This document shows positions 33,958-44,430 of a stretch of DNA of 64,000 nucleotides, piece after piece (the first letter of the stretch is position 1; each line of letters opens with the position of its first letter). The stretch lies in contig CP042469.1 in NCBI GenBank assembly GCA_015243575.1, positions 1,702,929-1,766,928 on the forward strand, written 5' to 3'. This DNA comes from Clostridiales bacterium (GTDB lineage: Bacteria > Bacillota > Clostridia > Peptostreptococcales > Anaerovoracaceae). Made by a program: the position numbers and the translations under genes. A model generated the notes under the pieces. It did no database searches and was not told where the DNA came from. It saw only the letters and a program-made list of their open reading frames with translations.

Positions 33958-35121
33958 ATGAGTTTTCATTATTACATGCCTACACGCATCCTCTTTGGGA
34001 AGGGAAAACTGAATGAGCTTCACAAGCAGCTGCTTCCGGGGAATAAAGCTCTGATCGTTATTTCCGCAGGACAGTCAATAAAAAAGAACGGATATTTAGC
34101 ACGCGTCGAGGAGCAGCTAAACAAGGCAGGTATCGCTCACGTGCTTTTTGACAAAATTCTGCCGAACCCTGTGAAAGACCACGTAATGGAAGGAGCTGCA
34201 CTTGCAAGAGACCAAAAATGCGATTTCATTGTTGGTCTTGGAGGAGGAAGCAGTATTGATTCAGCCAAATCCATCGCGGTTATGGCAACAAATGACGGTG
34301 ACTATTGGGATTATATCTCAGGTGGCACCGGAAAAGGAAAGCCGGTTCCGAATTCGCCTCTGCCAATCGTCGCCATCACCACAACAGCAGGTACTGGAAC
34401 CGAAGCCGATCCCTGGACCGTTATCACCAATGGAAATGAGAAAATCGGCTTTGGCTATGACAGAACGTTCCCTGTTCTTTCTGTGGTAGACCCTGATCTG
34501 ATGCTCACTATTCCTGCTGATCTCACAGCCTATCAAGGATTTGATGCTCTGTTCCATAGCACAGAAGGATATCTGAACAAGACAGCTAATGAAATGAGCG
34601 ATCTCTTTGCGCTCAAGGCGATTTCTCTGATCAGCAAGAGTCTTGCCAAAGCAGTAGCCGACGGCAGCGACGAAAATGCCCGTGGAGAGGTTGCTCTGGC
34701 CAATACCCTGTCCGGTATCGTCGAGTCCACATCAGGCTGCATATCAGAGCACTCCATCGAACACGCGCTGAGCGCATACCATCCCAAGCTGCCCCATGGT
34801 GCGGGCCTCATCATGATCAGCATCGCTTATTACATGTTTCTGGTGCAGTCAGGAAGCTGCGACCAGCGTCTCATTGACATGGCCAAAGCACTCGGCAAAA
34901 GCAATGCCCATCATCCTATCGATTTCGTTGTAGCCCTCAGAGAACTGCAAAAGGACTGTGGTGTTGCAGATCTCAAGCTTTCCGATTATGGAATTCAAAG
35001 AGAAGAAATTCCTGTTATTGCAAAGAATGCCATGGAAACTATGGGCGGTCTTTATCAGGTCGATCCATGTACCATCACCCTTGATGATACCATTAAAATT
35101 TTGGAAGAGTCTTATAAATAG
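33958..35121 (+). CDS. Iron-containing alcohol dehydrogenase
   Basis: Group III alcohol dehydrogenase (387 aa), NAD(P)-linked aldehyde/alcohol interconversion, similar to butanol dehydrogenases. NAD motif GLGGGSSIDSAKS; the metal site is built from Asp in YQGFDALFHSTEG and His in CISEHSIEHALSAYH and LPHGAGL. Start follows AGGAGG. A weak promoter (TTGACT at 33881, TACTAT at 33905) precedes it. Role: probably fermentation or detoxification of aldehydes. Confidence 0.9.
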   Translation: MSFHYYMPTRILFGKGKLNELHKQLLPGNKALIVISAGQSIKKNGYLARVEEQLNKAGIAHVLFDKILPNPVKDHVMEGAALARDQKCDFIVGLGGGSSIDSAKSIAVMATNDGDYWDYISGGTGKGKPVPNSPLPIVAITTTAGTGTEADPWTVITNGNEKIGFGYDRTFPVLSVVDPDLMLTIPADLTAYQGFDALFHSTEGYLNKTANEMSDLFALKAISLISKSLAKAVADGSDENARGEVALANTLSGIVESTSGCISEHSIEHALSAYHPKLPHGAGLIMISIAYYMFLVQSGSCDQRLIDMAKALGKSNAHHPIDFVVALRELQKDCGVADLKLSDYGIQREEIPVIAKNAMETMGGLYQVDPCTITLDDTIKILEESYK

Positions 35122-35325
35122 AGGGGGACTAACTTTCCAGTTCGTTTATTTGAAATGTTTTCAGGTTATGCACAAAATCCTGGATAATCACTTTTACACT
35201 TGTCTGATCCTGATTCTGTTGTATAAATCGATGGCGTCCATGAAAAACTAATGCTATTGCAATGAAATAGTCTGCGGTCAGCAAAGCTCTGTATTTTGCA
35301 GGCTATGAACAGAAAGGATAAAGCC

Positions 35326-35466
35326 ATGGACAACAACAAGAATAGAGTCAAAGACAGGGAAAAAAGTAATCCCGAGCTTCGAAAGATGCAGCCGAAAGAT
35401 TTTAGTGATGCGGGGATCATTGATGGTAAAAAGACTGGAGTCCATAAGGGGAAACATGAGAAATAA
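35326..35466 (+). CDS. Small hydrophilic protein, 46 aa, unknown
   Basis: A short frame with AAAGGA 9 nt before ATG. The product is very polar (MDNNKNRVKDREKSNPE at the start, ending VHKGKHEK), with no Cys, no membrane segment and no recognised domain. It is followed 48 bp later by the zinc-ribbon gene in the same direction, so they may be cotranscribed. Codon use looks native. Confidence 0.5.
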   Translation: MDNNKNRVKDREKSNPELRKMQPKDFSDAGIIDGKKTGVHKGKHEK

Positions 35467-35514
35467 CCTGCACAGATATAATTCTACTGATATAAAAGCT
35501 TTAAGGAGGTTCCC

Positions 35515-35799
35515 ATGGATGGATATCGAAATCTGATTTGCCCTGTCTGTCACAATAACCGCCTGATCGTGAAATATGAAGCTTCCCATGTTTACTCCTA
35601 TATTATCGATGCTGATGCTCCCGGCCGAAAGAACAAAGAGGAATTTTTGCCTTATCGTTACGACAAAAGAGAGCTGACGGATTCAGATCAGTACGTGGAA
35701 TGCCAAAATTGCGGAGCCAAATTCCCCTGTAAGATTACGGTATGGAACAAGGAAACAGGTCTTCAGGAGCTGCAAGCTGCCATCAATAGAAATAAATAA
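35515..35799 (+). CDS. Small zinc-ribbon protein, unknown
   Basis: A 94-aa protein with two CxxC knuckles (ICPVCHN near residue 9 and ECQNCGAKF near residue 63), which predict one zinc ribbon. The part between is rich in Tyr and acidic residues. AAGGAGG lies 6 nt before ATG. Not assignable to a named family; could bind nucleic acid or protein. Confidence 0.72.
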   Translation: MDGYRNLICPVCHNNRLIVKYEASHVYSYIIDADAPGRKNKEEFLPYRYDKRELTDSDQYVECQNCGAKFPCKITVWNKETGLQELQAAINRNK

Positions 35800-35877
35800 A
35801 GGATATCAACGGCGAAAAAAGCAATAAAACAATTCTCTCCCGCATATATTCTAGCATTAAGCGGAAGGAGCGGGACA

Positions 35878-37437
35878 TTGAAACGAGTACTGTTTATCAA
35901 CGCGTTGATTATCATAATCACATCCCTGCTGTTCAATACGGTAGGGATTTCTTTCAGGGTTTTTATGTCAAACCAGATCGGTACTGAAGGGATGGGGCTT
36001 CTTCAGCTTATCATGTCAATCTACATGATCGCAACGCTCTTTGTTGTAACGGGAATCAATGTCAGCGTTACAAGGCTCGTTGCAGAAGAAGGCGGAAGGT
36101 ATTCTTTTGCTGTTTCCAGAGCCCTTTTGATGAGAGCATTCTCTGTCAGTTTCCTATTTAGTATCCCTGCATTTCTTTTTTTATTTTTTGGTGCAGAGTT
36201 GATCGGTACCAAGCTTTTAAATGATACGCGGACCATCTTTTCTCTGAAGCTCCTCGCAGCAGGAATGCCATTCATGGGAATTTCCTCCTGCATCAAAGGA
36301 TATTTTTACGCACAAAGCAAACTGGTCAGACCCGCTGGCTCACAGGCCATCGAAATTGTGATCCAAATTGCGGTGGTCGTGAGTATTCTTGACTATTTCA
36401 TGCAGGGAGGCTTGGAATATGCCTGCGCTGCAATTGTACTTGGAATCGCAATTGCCGAAATTGTCTCTTGTATGTTTCTTCTGACCCTCTACTGGCTGGA
36501 AAAAAGAAAGAAAGATCCGGAAGTTTCTGATATATTTTTTCAAAAGCGCATTATCAGGAAAATGCTTTCCATTGCCTTCCCCGTGTCTGTCAGTTCCCTG
36601 CTGCGCGGCATATTAAAAGCGATTGAAAACATTATGATACCCATTGCTTTTGTTAATTATGGACACACGAAAAAACTTGCCCTGGAGGAGTATGGGCAAA
36701 TTCAGGGCATGGTAATGCCGGTTCTTCTGTTTCCGGCCTCTTTCCTGATTGCTTTTTCTTCTTTGCTCATCCCTGAAATTTCTGAGGCGAACGCCTGCAA
36801 GCACAAGCGAAGAGTGCGGTATTCAGTGACAAGAGCAATTCAGATCACACTTTTTATGTCCATATTTACAGCTGGTTTTTTTATTGCCTTCGGAGATCGC
36901 CTTGGTATTCTGATCTATGACAGCTACGAGTGCGGCAGAATGATGAAATTACTAGCACCTTTGATTCCCTTTATCTATATTGATTTTGTAGCGGATGACC
37001 TTCTAAAGGGACTCAACCATCAAATGAGTACGCTGGTCTACAGCATCTACGATGCAGTGGTAAAAATTGCACTGATCTATTTTCTAATTCCGGCAGAAGG
37101 CTTGAATGGTTTCATTATCGTTCTTTACATCAGCTGCGCTTTTAGTACGTTCCTCGTGGTAAGAAAACTGCTTTTGACAACAGAAATTAAAATGAAATAT
37201 CTAGACTGGATCTTTAAGCCTGCTTTATCGGTAGCGGCGGCGGCTTACTCCGCTATTTTTTTTCTAAAACCTACCGGACTGTTTCTATCTGATTCGCTCT
37301 TTGTGGTTTTTACGGGGATTCTAATGGGGCTTTTCTATTTTCTATTCTTGATCAAACTGGGCTGTATCACAAAGGAAGACCTGATTTGGATGAGAGGGAT
37401 GCTGAGTTATACCAGCAATCTCAGGCCGCCTGGATAA
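35878..37437 (+). CDS. SpoVB-like polysaccharide flippase (MATE/MurJ superfamily)
   Basis: Integral membrane protein (519 aa, about 14 hydrophobic segments) of the oligosaccharidyl-lipid flippase group, closest to stage V sporulation protein B, needed for spore cortex. Typical segments: FMSNQIGTEGMGLLQL near the start and FVADDLLKGLNHQMS in the second half. The start is TTG behind GGAAGGAG. Monocistronic. Paralogues of SpoVB also move lipid II or other wall precursors, so the exact role is inferred. Confidence 0.85.
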   Translation: MKRVLFINALIIIITSLLFNTVGISFRVFMSNQIGTEGMGLLQLIMSIYMIATLFVVTGINVSVTRLVAEEGGRYSFAVSRALLMRAFSVSFLFSIPAFLFLFFGAELIGTKLLNDTRTIFSLKLLAAGMPFMGISSCIKGYFYAQSKLVRPAGSQAIEIVIQIAVVVSILDYFMQGGLEYACAAIVLGIAIAEIVSCMFLLTLYWLEKRKKDPEVSDIFFQKRIIRKMLSIAFPVSVSSLLRGILKAIENIMIPIAFVNYGHTKKLALEEYGQIQGMVMPVLLFPASFLIAFSSLLIPEISEANACKHKRRVRYSVTRAIQITLFMSIFTAGFFIAFGDRLGILIYDSYECGRMMKLLAPLIPFIYIDFVADDLLKGLNHQMSTLVYSIYDAVVKIALIYFLIPAEGLNGFIIVLYISCAFSTFLVVRKLLLTTEIKMKYLDWIFKPALSVAAAAYSAIFFLKPTGLFLSDSLFVVFTGILMGLFYFLFLIKLGCITKEDLIWMRGMLSYTSNLRPPG

Positions 37438-37680
37438 TATCATCATGGGCATCGCATCTGCTAACATTTAAGCTCAATCAATCAGCGAATAAATAACACT
37501 TTTGTATCATTATTTCGATTTTAAGTATTATTTTCTCGTTATTTCATTCTTTGATCATAGTTTCTAGTCAAAAATCATTAATTTTCAGCGATTTCATACG
37601 ATAATAAATAAGGATGCTAAAATTAATCAATTGAGTTCGCCGTTCCAGCATCCGATTTGGCCCGAAAAAGGAGATCGCTT

Positions 37681-39702
37681 ATGACTGTCTCATCGAAAAA
37701 AAAGACGAAACCACAGCAGAAAAACCAACCGAAAAAAAATCAAAAAGCAATGCAGAAAGACAAGCTGAAATTACAGCCAAAAAATATGATATTTGCACTG
37801 GATATTGGGACCCGCAGCATTATTGGTATTGCAGGTATCGTTGAGAACGAGAAGCTACGAGTCATTGCTATGGAAAAAGAAGAACATACTGAGCGTTCCA
37901 TGGTTGATGGTCAGATAGAAGATATAGAACAGGTTGCAAAGGTAGCCGCTATCGTGAAAGCACGTTTAGAGAATAAGCTTCGCATTAAGTTAAAAAGAGT
38001 ATGCGTTGCTGCAGCCGGCCGAGCACTGAAAACTCAGAGTGCAACCTATGAGCTGGAATTTAATCGACCACAACGGCTGGATGAGGAGATCATAAGCCGT
38101 CTTGAAGCAGGTGCGATCGGAGAAGCCGAAGCTGCTTTTTCTGATGATCCTGAGGTAGAAGCTGGCCGCCAGTTCTATTTAGTAGGTCATACAGCAGTTC
38201 AATATTATATGGACGGTTACCCCACTTCCAGCTTGCTCGAACACAAAGCGCGGCGGGTACAGGTCGACGTTATTGCCACTTTCCTTCCCAGAGAAGTTGT
38301 GGATAGCCTTTATTCCACCATGCATAAAATTGATCTGGAAGTTGCGAGCCTTACATTGGAGCCCATTGCTGCCATGAACGTGGTGATTCCCAAAAATCTT
38401 CGCCTCCTAAACCTGGCTTTGGTGGATATCGGAGCGGGAACCTCAGACATTGCCATTTGCAAAGACGGAGGCGTCGTAGGCTATACCATCGTCACCATTG
38501 CCGGGGACGAGATCACAGAAACTCTGATGAAAAAGTATCTCCTTGATTTCAACACAGCAGAGTCGGTCAAAATACAGCTTGGTACTCAGCAAACTGTTTG
38601 CTTTACCGATATCCTAGGCTTCGAGCAGACCATTACACAAGAAGATATGGCAGATTGTATCGAAGAATCCGCATCCATTCTCTGTCGTGAAATTTGTGAG
38701 CAGATACGCGAAGTAAATGGTGCTCCAACTTCGGCTGTGTTCTTGGCCGGGGGAGGCAGCAAACTGTCAAGTATACAAGCCGGTATTGCCAAGTATATGG
38801 ACATGGATGCAAAGCGCGTTGCCATTGCTGGCAACAACTTTCAAACCTACGCTTTTTCAGACACCTACGAGTTGAATGACCCAGAGTATGCCACTCCACT
38901 TGGTATCGCAATTTCGGCTGGTCTCAACCTCCTTACAGACAGTTTTCATGTCATGTTAAATGGAGTCCGAGCAAAGCTCTTTCGAAATAGAACCATGACT
39001 ATTTTAGACATACTCATGATGAATGGCTTTTCCTATCAGGACATCATACCTCAAACAGGCAGAAAGCTGATGATTCAGATCAACGGGGAGCAGACAGTAT
39101 ACCACGGCACTCCCGGAGAGCCCGCAAAGCTGATGAAAAATGGTAAGGAAGCAAGAATTTCTGATTTCGTCGAAACTGGAGACCGCATTGACTTTACACC
39201 TGCAACAAAGGGCCAACACGCCCGTCGCTACCTCAAAGATCTGCTGTCTGAGGGTCTTAGCCAGACGGTTACAGTTAATGGCAGTATTGTTTCAAGGGAT
39301 ACGCTCCTTAAAATGGGCGATATGGTATTGATTGAAACAAATCAGCAGCCGGAAGCCGTCGTTTTCGATCTCGTAAGTGTGTCTGGTTCGAAAACCAATC
39401 CAGATGAAATATTCGAGCCCAGCATCGACTGTGACGCAGACTATGAATCGGAAATGAACCTAGCTCCGATTGAAACCGACGGGGCTGCTCACTCTATTGA
39501 TTTCCTATTGAATCACCAGCCTGTCAGTGTTCCGAAAAAAACAGACGGTTCCCCCTATTATCTGATGGATCTGCTGGAACGCTCTGGACTTGATCTTGAG
39601 CATCCCACCGGAGATGTCGTTCTTCGTGTCAATGGAGAAAGCAGCTCGTTTCTGCAGGATTTAAAACCTGGTGATTCCATCGAAATATATTATAAAGTCT
39701 GA
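37681..39702 (+). CDS. FtsA-like cell division ATPase, long form
   Basis: Actin-fold ATPase of the FtsA/PilM group. After a basic Lys/Gln-rich tail (residues 1-35) come phosphate 1 (FALDIGTRSIIGIAG), the SHS2 insert, phosphate 2 (LVDIGAGTSDIAI) and adenosine (VFLAGGGSKLSSI) motifs. The C-terminal 250 residues add two ubiquitin-like modules seen in long clostridial FtsA-domain proteins. Start is ATG at 37681 behind AAGGAG; the frame opens at a TTG 24 nt earlier. 673 aa, much longer than classical FtsA (about 420). No ftsZ nearby. Confidence 0.8.
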   Translation: MTVSSKKKTKPQQKNQPKKNQKAMQKDKLKLQPKNMIFALDIGTRSIIGIAGIVENEKLRVIAMEKEEHTERSMVDGQIEDIEQVAKVAAIVKARLENKLRIKLKRVCVAAAGRALKTQSATYELEFNRPQRLDEEIISRLEAGAIGEAEAAFSDDPEVEAGRQFYLVGHTAVQYYMDGYPTSSLLEHKARRVQVDVIATFLPREVVDSLYSTMHKIDLEVASLTLEPIAAMNVVIPKNLRLLNLALVDIGAGTSDIAICKDGGVVGYTIVTIAGDEITETLMKKYLLDFNTAESVKIQLGTQQTVCFTDILGFEQTITQEDMADCIEESASILCREICEQIREVNGAPTSAVFLAGGGSKLSSIQAGIAKYMDMDAKRVAIAGNNFQTYAFSDTYELNDPEYATPLGIAISAGLNLLTDSFHVMLNGVRAKLFRNRTMTILDILMMNGFSYQDIIPQTGRKLMIQINGEQTVYHGTPGEPAKLMKNGKEARISDFVETGDRIDFTPATKGQHARRYLKDLLSEGLSQTVTVNGSIVSRDTLLKMGDMVLIETNQQPEAVVFDLVSVSGSKTNPDEIFEPSIDCDADYESEMNLAPIETDGAAHSIDFLLNHQPVSVPKKTDGSPYYLMDLLERSGLDLEHPTGDVVLRVNGESSSFLQDLKPGDSIEIYYKV

Positions 39703-39716
39703 TTGAGATACGACTT

Positions 39717-39755
39717 CAGCCCTCGATTCCGAGCCAGAATCAAGGGCTGTTTTTT
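39717..39755 (+). terminator. Terminator of the FtsA-like gene
   Basis: CAGCCCT (39717-39723) pairs with AGGGCTG (39743-39749), with inner ATTC/GAAT, followed by TTTTTT. Confidence 0.85.
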
Positions 39756-39928
39756 ATATTTTTGAAGACTTCATTCCCATTCTATACGAGACTTCAAAAC
39801 ATTTTCCAATGCACTTTTCCGGGACTATATGAAACCGACCCGAACAGTTGCCTAAAAAGTTTAAATTTTATTGATTTTCCATATGATTACAGCACTTCCA
39901 TGGGGGTCAGGAAATATTCGTTAAATAA

Positions 39929-39957
39929 TTGCATAATATTGGAGTAAGTGCTACACT
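39929..39957 (+). promoter_or_regulatory. Candidate promoter of the NRPS operon
   Basis: TTGCAT (39929-39934), a 17-bp spacer and TACACT (39952-39957), about 45 bp before the NRPS start. Confidence 0.5.
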
Positions 39958-40001
39958 GAAAAGGTCTAAACGTAGAATAATGTGTCTGTAAGGGGGAGCC
40001 G

Positions 40002-43000
40002 ATGTCGGAAGAATTATGTTTGAATCCAATGGAAACTGAGAACCAAAATGAGAACCAAAAGTTTGAGCAGCTTCCTGATAAACGCGTTGCGTTCGCTGGT
40101 ATGCGATATTCACTGACGCATCAGCAAAAAGGCATCTGGTATATGGAGAAATTGTATCCCGATACCAGCATAGGAGTTATTGCCGCTACGCTGCGCGTAC
40201 GGGGCTCTGTGGATCTCGATTTGATTGCGGCTGCAATTAATCTCTTTATCGAAAAAAACGATGCAATCCGATCCCGGATCACCGAAGAAAACGGCGAACC
40301 GGTACAGTACATTTCACCTTATGAGCCAGTTCTTTTTGAACGATATGAATTTTCTTCCAACGAGGAACTTTACAGGTGGGATGAGATTCAATCCGCCCTG
40401 CCCTTTCAGTTGGTGGACGCGCCCCTTTTCTATTTTGCCTTGGTCCGCGTTAGCGATAGCGATGCTGGCTTTTATATCCGTATGCACCATCTGATCTCAG
40501 ATGCTTGGACCATGGTTTTGCTGGTCAACCAAGTCTTTGAATATTACGCAGCGCTTTCGGAAGGACGTGAGGTTGATCCGTCTTTGCTGCCTTCTTATAC
40601 TGCTTACATAGAAAATGAGAAGAAGTATCTCGCTTCCAAAAGGTTTGAGAGCGATAAGATCTATTGGGAAGAGAAATTTGAAAACTGGCAGGAGGTCTGT
40701 ACCCTGAAAAGCAGAAAGACCAGCGGTATCTCCTCCAAAGCAAAGCGCAGGACATTGGTGCTGCCCCAAAAGCTTTCCGCCAAAATTTATGAGTACTGCC
40801 GAAGCAAAGGTGTTTCCGAGTTCAGTCTTTTTATTGCTGCCGTTTCAATGTATCTGAACCGGGTAGCCGGTAAGGAAAACGTTGTACTCGGTACGACGCT
40901 GCTGAACCGGACCAATGCAGCGGAAAAAAACACTGCTGGGATGTTCGCCAGTCTTGGTGTTCCCCTATCCATTCCCATTCGTTACGACATGAATTTTGAC
41001 GGTTTTGTTGAGCTGGTATCAAAGGAGATTTTATCTGCCCTACGGCATCAAAAATATCCCTACGATATGCTGCTTCGTCACGTAAGAGAAAAGAAAAAGA
41101 CTGCTGACAGCTTATTTGATATTGTTTTAACGTTTCAAAACTCTAAATTTGATAAAGGGTTATTCTCGGGAAATTATATTTCCCGCTGGCACTTTACCGG
41201 CCACCAGATCGAATCCCTCATCATCAATTTGAATGCACGGGAACATGACGGACAGCTTATAGTAGACTACGACTACCTGGTGGATCTTTTCTGCGCCACA
41301 GAGATCGATTTCATCCACCAGCATATCATTAATCTTCTTTGGCATGCACTGGATAACCCTTTGAAGGAAATTGAGCGTCTCAATATGCTTTCAGAAAAGG
41401 AACGAAAAAAAATTCTTTATAATTTCAACGAAACAAGTGCGGAATATCCAATGGATAAAACCATGCCGGAGTTGCTGGATGAGCAAACGAAAAAAACACC
41501 AGACAACATCGCGGTATCCTGCGGTGAAACTTCTATTACCTACCGTGAACTAAAGGATCGTTCAAACAGGCTGGCAGTCCGTCTACAAGAGCTTGGTGTC
41601 GGCCGTGACTCAGTAGTTGGGCTGGCATTCTATCGCAGTATTGAGATGGTAGTGGCTGTGTGGGGTGTGATGAAGGCTGGAGGAGCATATCTTCCCATCG
41701 ATCCATCCAATCCGCCAGAGCGAGCAGAGCATATGCTTACCGAATGCGAAGCCAAGATTGTTCTCACCCACGATGCAGCCCGCTTTGCAACCTCTTGTTC
41801 CTGCAGCATACTGAATCTGGACGAGCCGCAAAGCTACGCTAAAATCGGAGCCGAGCCCAAAAGCCATCCGAATCCCGGTGATATGGCCTATGTCATCTAC
41901 ACGTCCGGCTCCACCGGAAAACCAAAGGGGGCTATGCTAGAGCATAGAGGGCTTGTCAATCGCCTTTGGTGGATGCAGAGGCGCTATCCGCTTACTCAGG
42001 AAAGTGTGATTCTACAAAAGACACCCTATACCTTCGATGTCTCTGTTTGGGAACTGATGTGGTGGGCATTGACAGGCGCGCAGGTAACCATGCTCTCACC
42101 CGGAGGGGAAAAAGACCCCGCCGTCATCATTGATGCGATCAAAAACAAGCAGGTTACGACTATGCATTTCGTACCTTCCATGCTGAGCGCTTTTTTGCAG
42201 TACCTTGAAAGCAGCAGCCGCACAGAGGAGCTATCCACTCTTCGGCAGGTATTTGCCAGCGGGGAAGCCCTTGGGCTGGAACAGGTTCGCAGGTTCAACC
42301 GATTGCTGAATCGCCCTTATGGTACGGAATTATATAACTTATACGGCCCAACTGAGGCAACGGTAGACGTCTCTTATTTCGACTGCTCACCGGACGTAAC
42401 GCTGAATTGTGTGCCTATCGGACGGCCCATTGACAATACACGTCTTTATATCCTTGACCCCCACCTGAATCTTCTGCCGATCGGAATTCCCGGGGAGCTT
42501 TATATCGGCGGTGTGGGACTTGCCAGAGGATATATCGGTCAGCCGGAGCTTACGCAAGAACGTTTCTTACCGGACCCCTATATGCCCGGGGAGCGTATCT
42601 ATAAAACCGGAGATCTAGCCAGATGGTTTTCCCAGGGAGATATTGAATACCTTGGAAGGCTGGATCATCAACTAAAAATCAGGGGCTTCCGCGTAGAGCT
42701 TGGAGAAATCGAAAATCGGCTGATGCAGCATAAGGCCATCCGTGACGTTGTGGTAACAGGAATAGACTATGCAGGGCAAAAGCATCTATGCGCATATTAT
42801 GCGGCGGAACGTGAGCTTTCGAGCCGTGACCTGCGTGCACATATTCAAAAAAAACTACCGGAATACATGGTTCCCTCCTTTTTTGTTCAATTGGATTCCA
42901 TTCCGGTCTCTGCAAACGGCAAAGCGGATCGAAAAGCTTTGCCCCTGCCCTTGCTTGCCAATGAGAAGCGCAGCTACACTCCGCCTGGTAATAACATTGA

Positions 43001-44411
43001 AACCAGGCTCTGCCAAGTTGCAGAAGATATTTTAAAACTTGAACGGGTTGGCATTGAGGACAACCTGTTTGAGCTGGGTGCAGACTCACTCACTGTAATC
43101 GCCATCCTCTCGCAAATTTATGACGAAGGCTGGGGGCTGACGGCTTCCGATTTTTACACCTGCTCCAATATTCGGGAACTTGCAGCCAAAGCCTCCGGAC
43201 TTATCCGCCCTGATGAGGATCTGCTGGAAATTGAAACGCCGTCGTTCCCTTTGGAAGAATACGAAACCGATATGGCGTATGATGCTCTGACAGCGGCAGA
43301 GTCCATATCGTTAGGAGGTATATTGCTGACGGGTTCTACTGGTTTTCTTGGTGCTCATCTGCTTTATGAGCTTCTGACCCAGACTTCCTCGACGATTCAT
43401 TGTTTGATTCGTGCAAAGGATGATCAGCAAGCTGCTGAAAGACTTGAAAGTACAATGAAATTCTACTTTGGAGAAGATGAAACGCTGCTCCTTAGAAGCC
43501 GCGTACACGCAATCCAAGGCGACGTTTCCCTGCCGAGCTTCGGGCTTGGAACGGAAGCTTATCAGCTTCTGGGAAAGGCTGTGAATACTGTGATCCATAG
43601 TGCTGCTATAGTGAAATATTTCGGCCCCTACGAACAGATCAGAAAGATCAATGTTGAAGGTACCCAGGAGGTCATTCATTTCTGCAAAAGCTTCAATTGT
43701 GTCCTAGGGCATGTGTCAACGGATGCTATCACCGGGAATTATCTGGTCGATCAAAACGTAACCGGCTTATTTACTGAACGTGATTTTTATATCGGACAGA
43801 ACTATAAAGGAAACATCTATGTTCGCAGCAAATTTGAGGCTGAAAACCGAGTGCTTCGGGCGATTCGAGAAGACAAGCTCAAAGCGATTATTTTCCGTAT
43901 GGGCAATCTGACAGGCCGGTATTTGGATGGGCATTTTCAGCCCAATATGGCGGAAAACGCATTTTATGCAACGCTAAAAGAGGTTGTGACCTCCGGAGTG
44001 GTCTCCGAGAAAATTCTCATGCAAGAGCTGGAATTCTCTCCGGTGGACAGCTCTGCACAGGCAATTTTGCGGCTCCTTTGCAATCCCAAAAGCGAAGGCC
44101 GCATCTACCACTTGATGAACCCGAAAACCTTAACGTTAAAAGAACTCATATCCGTTTTTGCCTCACTTGGCATTTTCATTCGTACTCAGAGTTCTGGGAA
44201 ACGAACCGGGAAAGATGACGTACAGCTAACGGAGGAGTCTGCGTCTGTATATCTCATGCGAGGGGAATTGGCCTATGGCGCCCCCATTCAAATTACAGCG
44301 GACTATACAGTCGGATCTCTGCAAAGACTTGGATTTGCTTGGCCTGAAATCGAACAGGGCTATCTTGGCAGGATCCTTGAACATATGAAGAAAAACGAAT
44401 TTATAGCATAA
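40002..44411 (+). CDS. Single-module NRPS, C-A-T-R, predicted serine-specific
   Basis: Non-ribosomal peptide synthetase of 1469 aa. Condensation domain (about residues 30-470) with HHLISDAW near 162. Adenylation domain (about 480-990) with YTSGSTGKPKG, and a pocket I read as D-V-W-H-F-S-L-V-D-K, the pattern of serine-activating domains. Thiolation site LGADSL near 1025. C-terminal thioester reductase (about 1100-1469) with NADPH motif TGSTGFLGAH and the Tyr/Lys pair in YVRSKFEAE. Predicted product: an N-acyl-serine aldehyde or alcohol, since the C domain needs a donor not encoded here. Operon with a histidine kinase and HD-GYP regulator. Confidence 0.9.
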   Translation: MSEELCLNPMETENQNENQKFEQLPDKRVAFAGMRYSLTHQQKGIWYMEKLYPDTSIGVIAATLRVRGSVDLDLIAAAINLFIEKNDAIRSRITEENGEPVQYISPYEPVLFERYEFSSNEELYRWDEIQSALPFQLVDAPLFYFALVRVSDSDAGFYIRMHHLISDAWTMVLLVNQVFEYYAALSEGREVDPSLLPSYTAYIENEKKYLASKRFESDKIYWEEKFENWQEVCTLKSRKTSGISSKAKRRTLVLPQKLSAKIYEYCRSKGVSEFSLFIAAVSMYLNRVAGKENVVLGTTLLNRTNAAEKNTAGMFASLGVPLSIPIRYDMNFDGFVELVSKEILSALRHQKYPYDMLLRHVREKKKTADSLFDIVLTFQNSKFDKGLFSGNYISRWHFTGHQIESLIINLNAREHDGQLIVDYDYLVDLFCATEIDFIHQHIINLLWHALDNPLKEIERLNMLSEKERKKILYNFNETSAEYPMDKTMPELLDEQTKKTPDNIAVSCGETSITYRELKDRSNRLAVRLQELGVGRDSVVGLAFYRSIEMVVAVWGVMKAGGAYLPIDPSNPPERAEHMLTECEAKIVLTHDAARFATSCSCSILNLDEPQSYAKIGAEPKSHPNPGDMAYVIYTSGSTGKPKGAMLEHRGLVNRLWWMQRRYPLTQESVILQKTPYTFDVSVWELMWWALTGAQVTMLSPGGEKDPAVIIDAIKNKQVTTMHFVPSMLSAFLQYLESSSRTEELSTLRQVFASGEALGLEQVRRFNRLLNRPYGTELYNLYGPTEATVDVSYFDCSPDVTLNCVPIGRPIDNTRLYILDPHLNLLPIGIPGELYIGGVGLARGYIGQPELTQERFLPDPYMPGERIYKTGDLARWFSQGDIEYLGRLDHQLKIRGFRVELGEIENRLMQHKAIRDVVVTGIDYAGQKHLCAYYAAERELSSRDLRAHIQKKLPEYMVPSFFVQLDSIPVSANGKADRKALPLPLLANEKRSYTPPGNNIETRLCQVAEDILKLERVGIEDNLFELGADSLTVIAILSQIYDEGWGLTASDFYTCSNIRELAAKASGLIRPDEDLLEIETPSFPLEEYETDMAYDALTAAESISLGGILLTGSTGFLGAHLLYELLTQTSSTIHCLIRAKDDQQAAERLESTMKFYFGEDETLLLRSRVHAIQGDVSLPSFGLGTEAYQLLGKAVNTVIHSAAIVKYFGPYEQIRKINVEGTQEVIHFCKSFNCVLGHVSTDAITGNYLVDQNVTGLFTERDFYIGQNYKGNIYVRSKFEAENRVLRAIREDKLKAIIFRMGNLTGRYLDGHFQPNMAENAFYATLKEVVTSGVVSEKILMQELEFSPVDSSAQAILRLLCNPKSEGRIYHLMNPKTLTLKELISVFASLGIFIRTQSSGKRTGKDDVQLTEESASVYLMRGELAYGAPIQITADYTVGSLQRLGFAWPEIEQGYLGRILEHMKKNEFIA

Positions 44412-44430
44412 AACAAGAGGTGACCGTGCC

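Noticed and set aside
35800-35877. SigE-type promoter before the spoVB-like gene (GCATATATT)
   Set aside because: A suitable -35 element at the right distance was not convincing.
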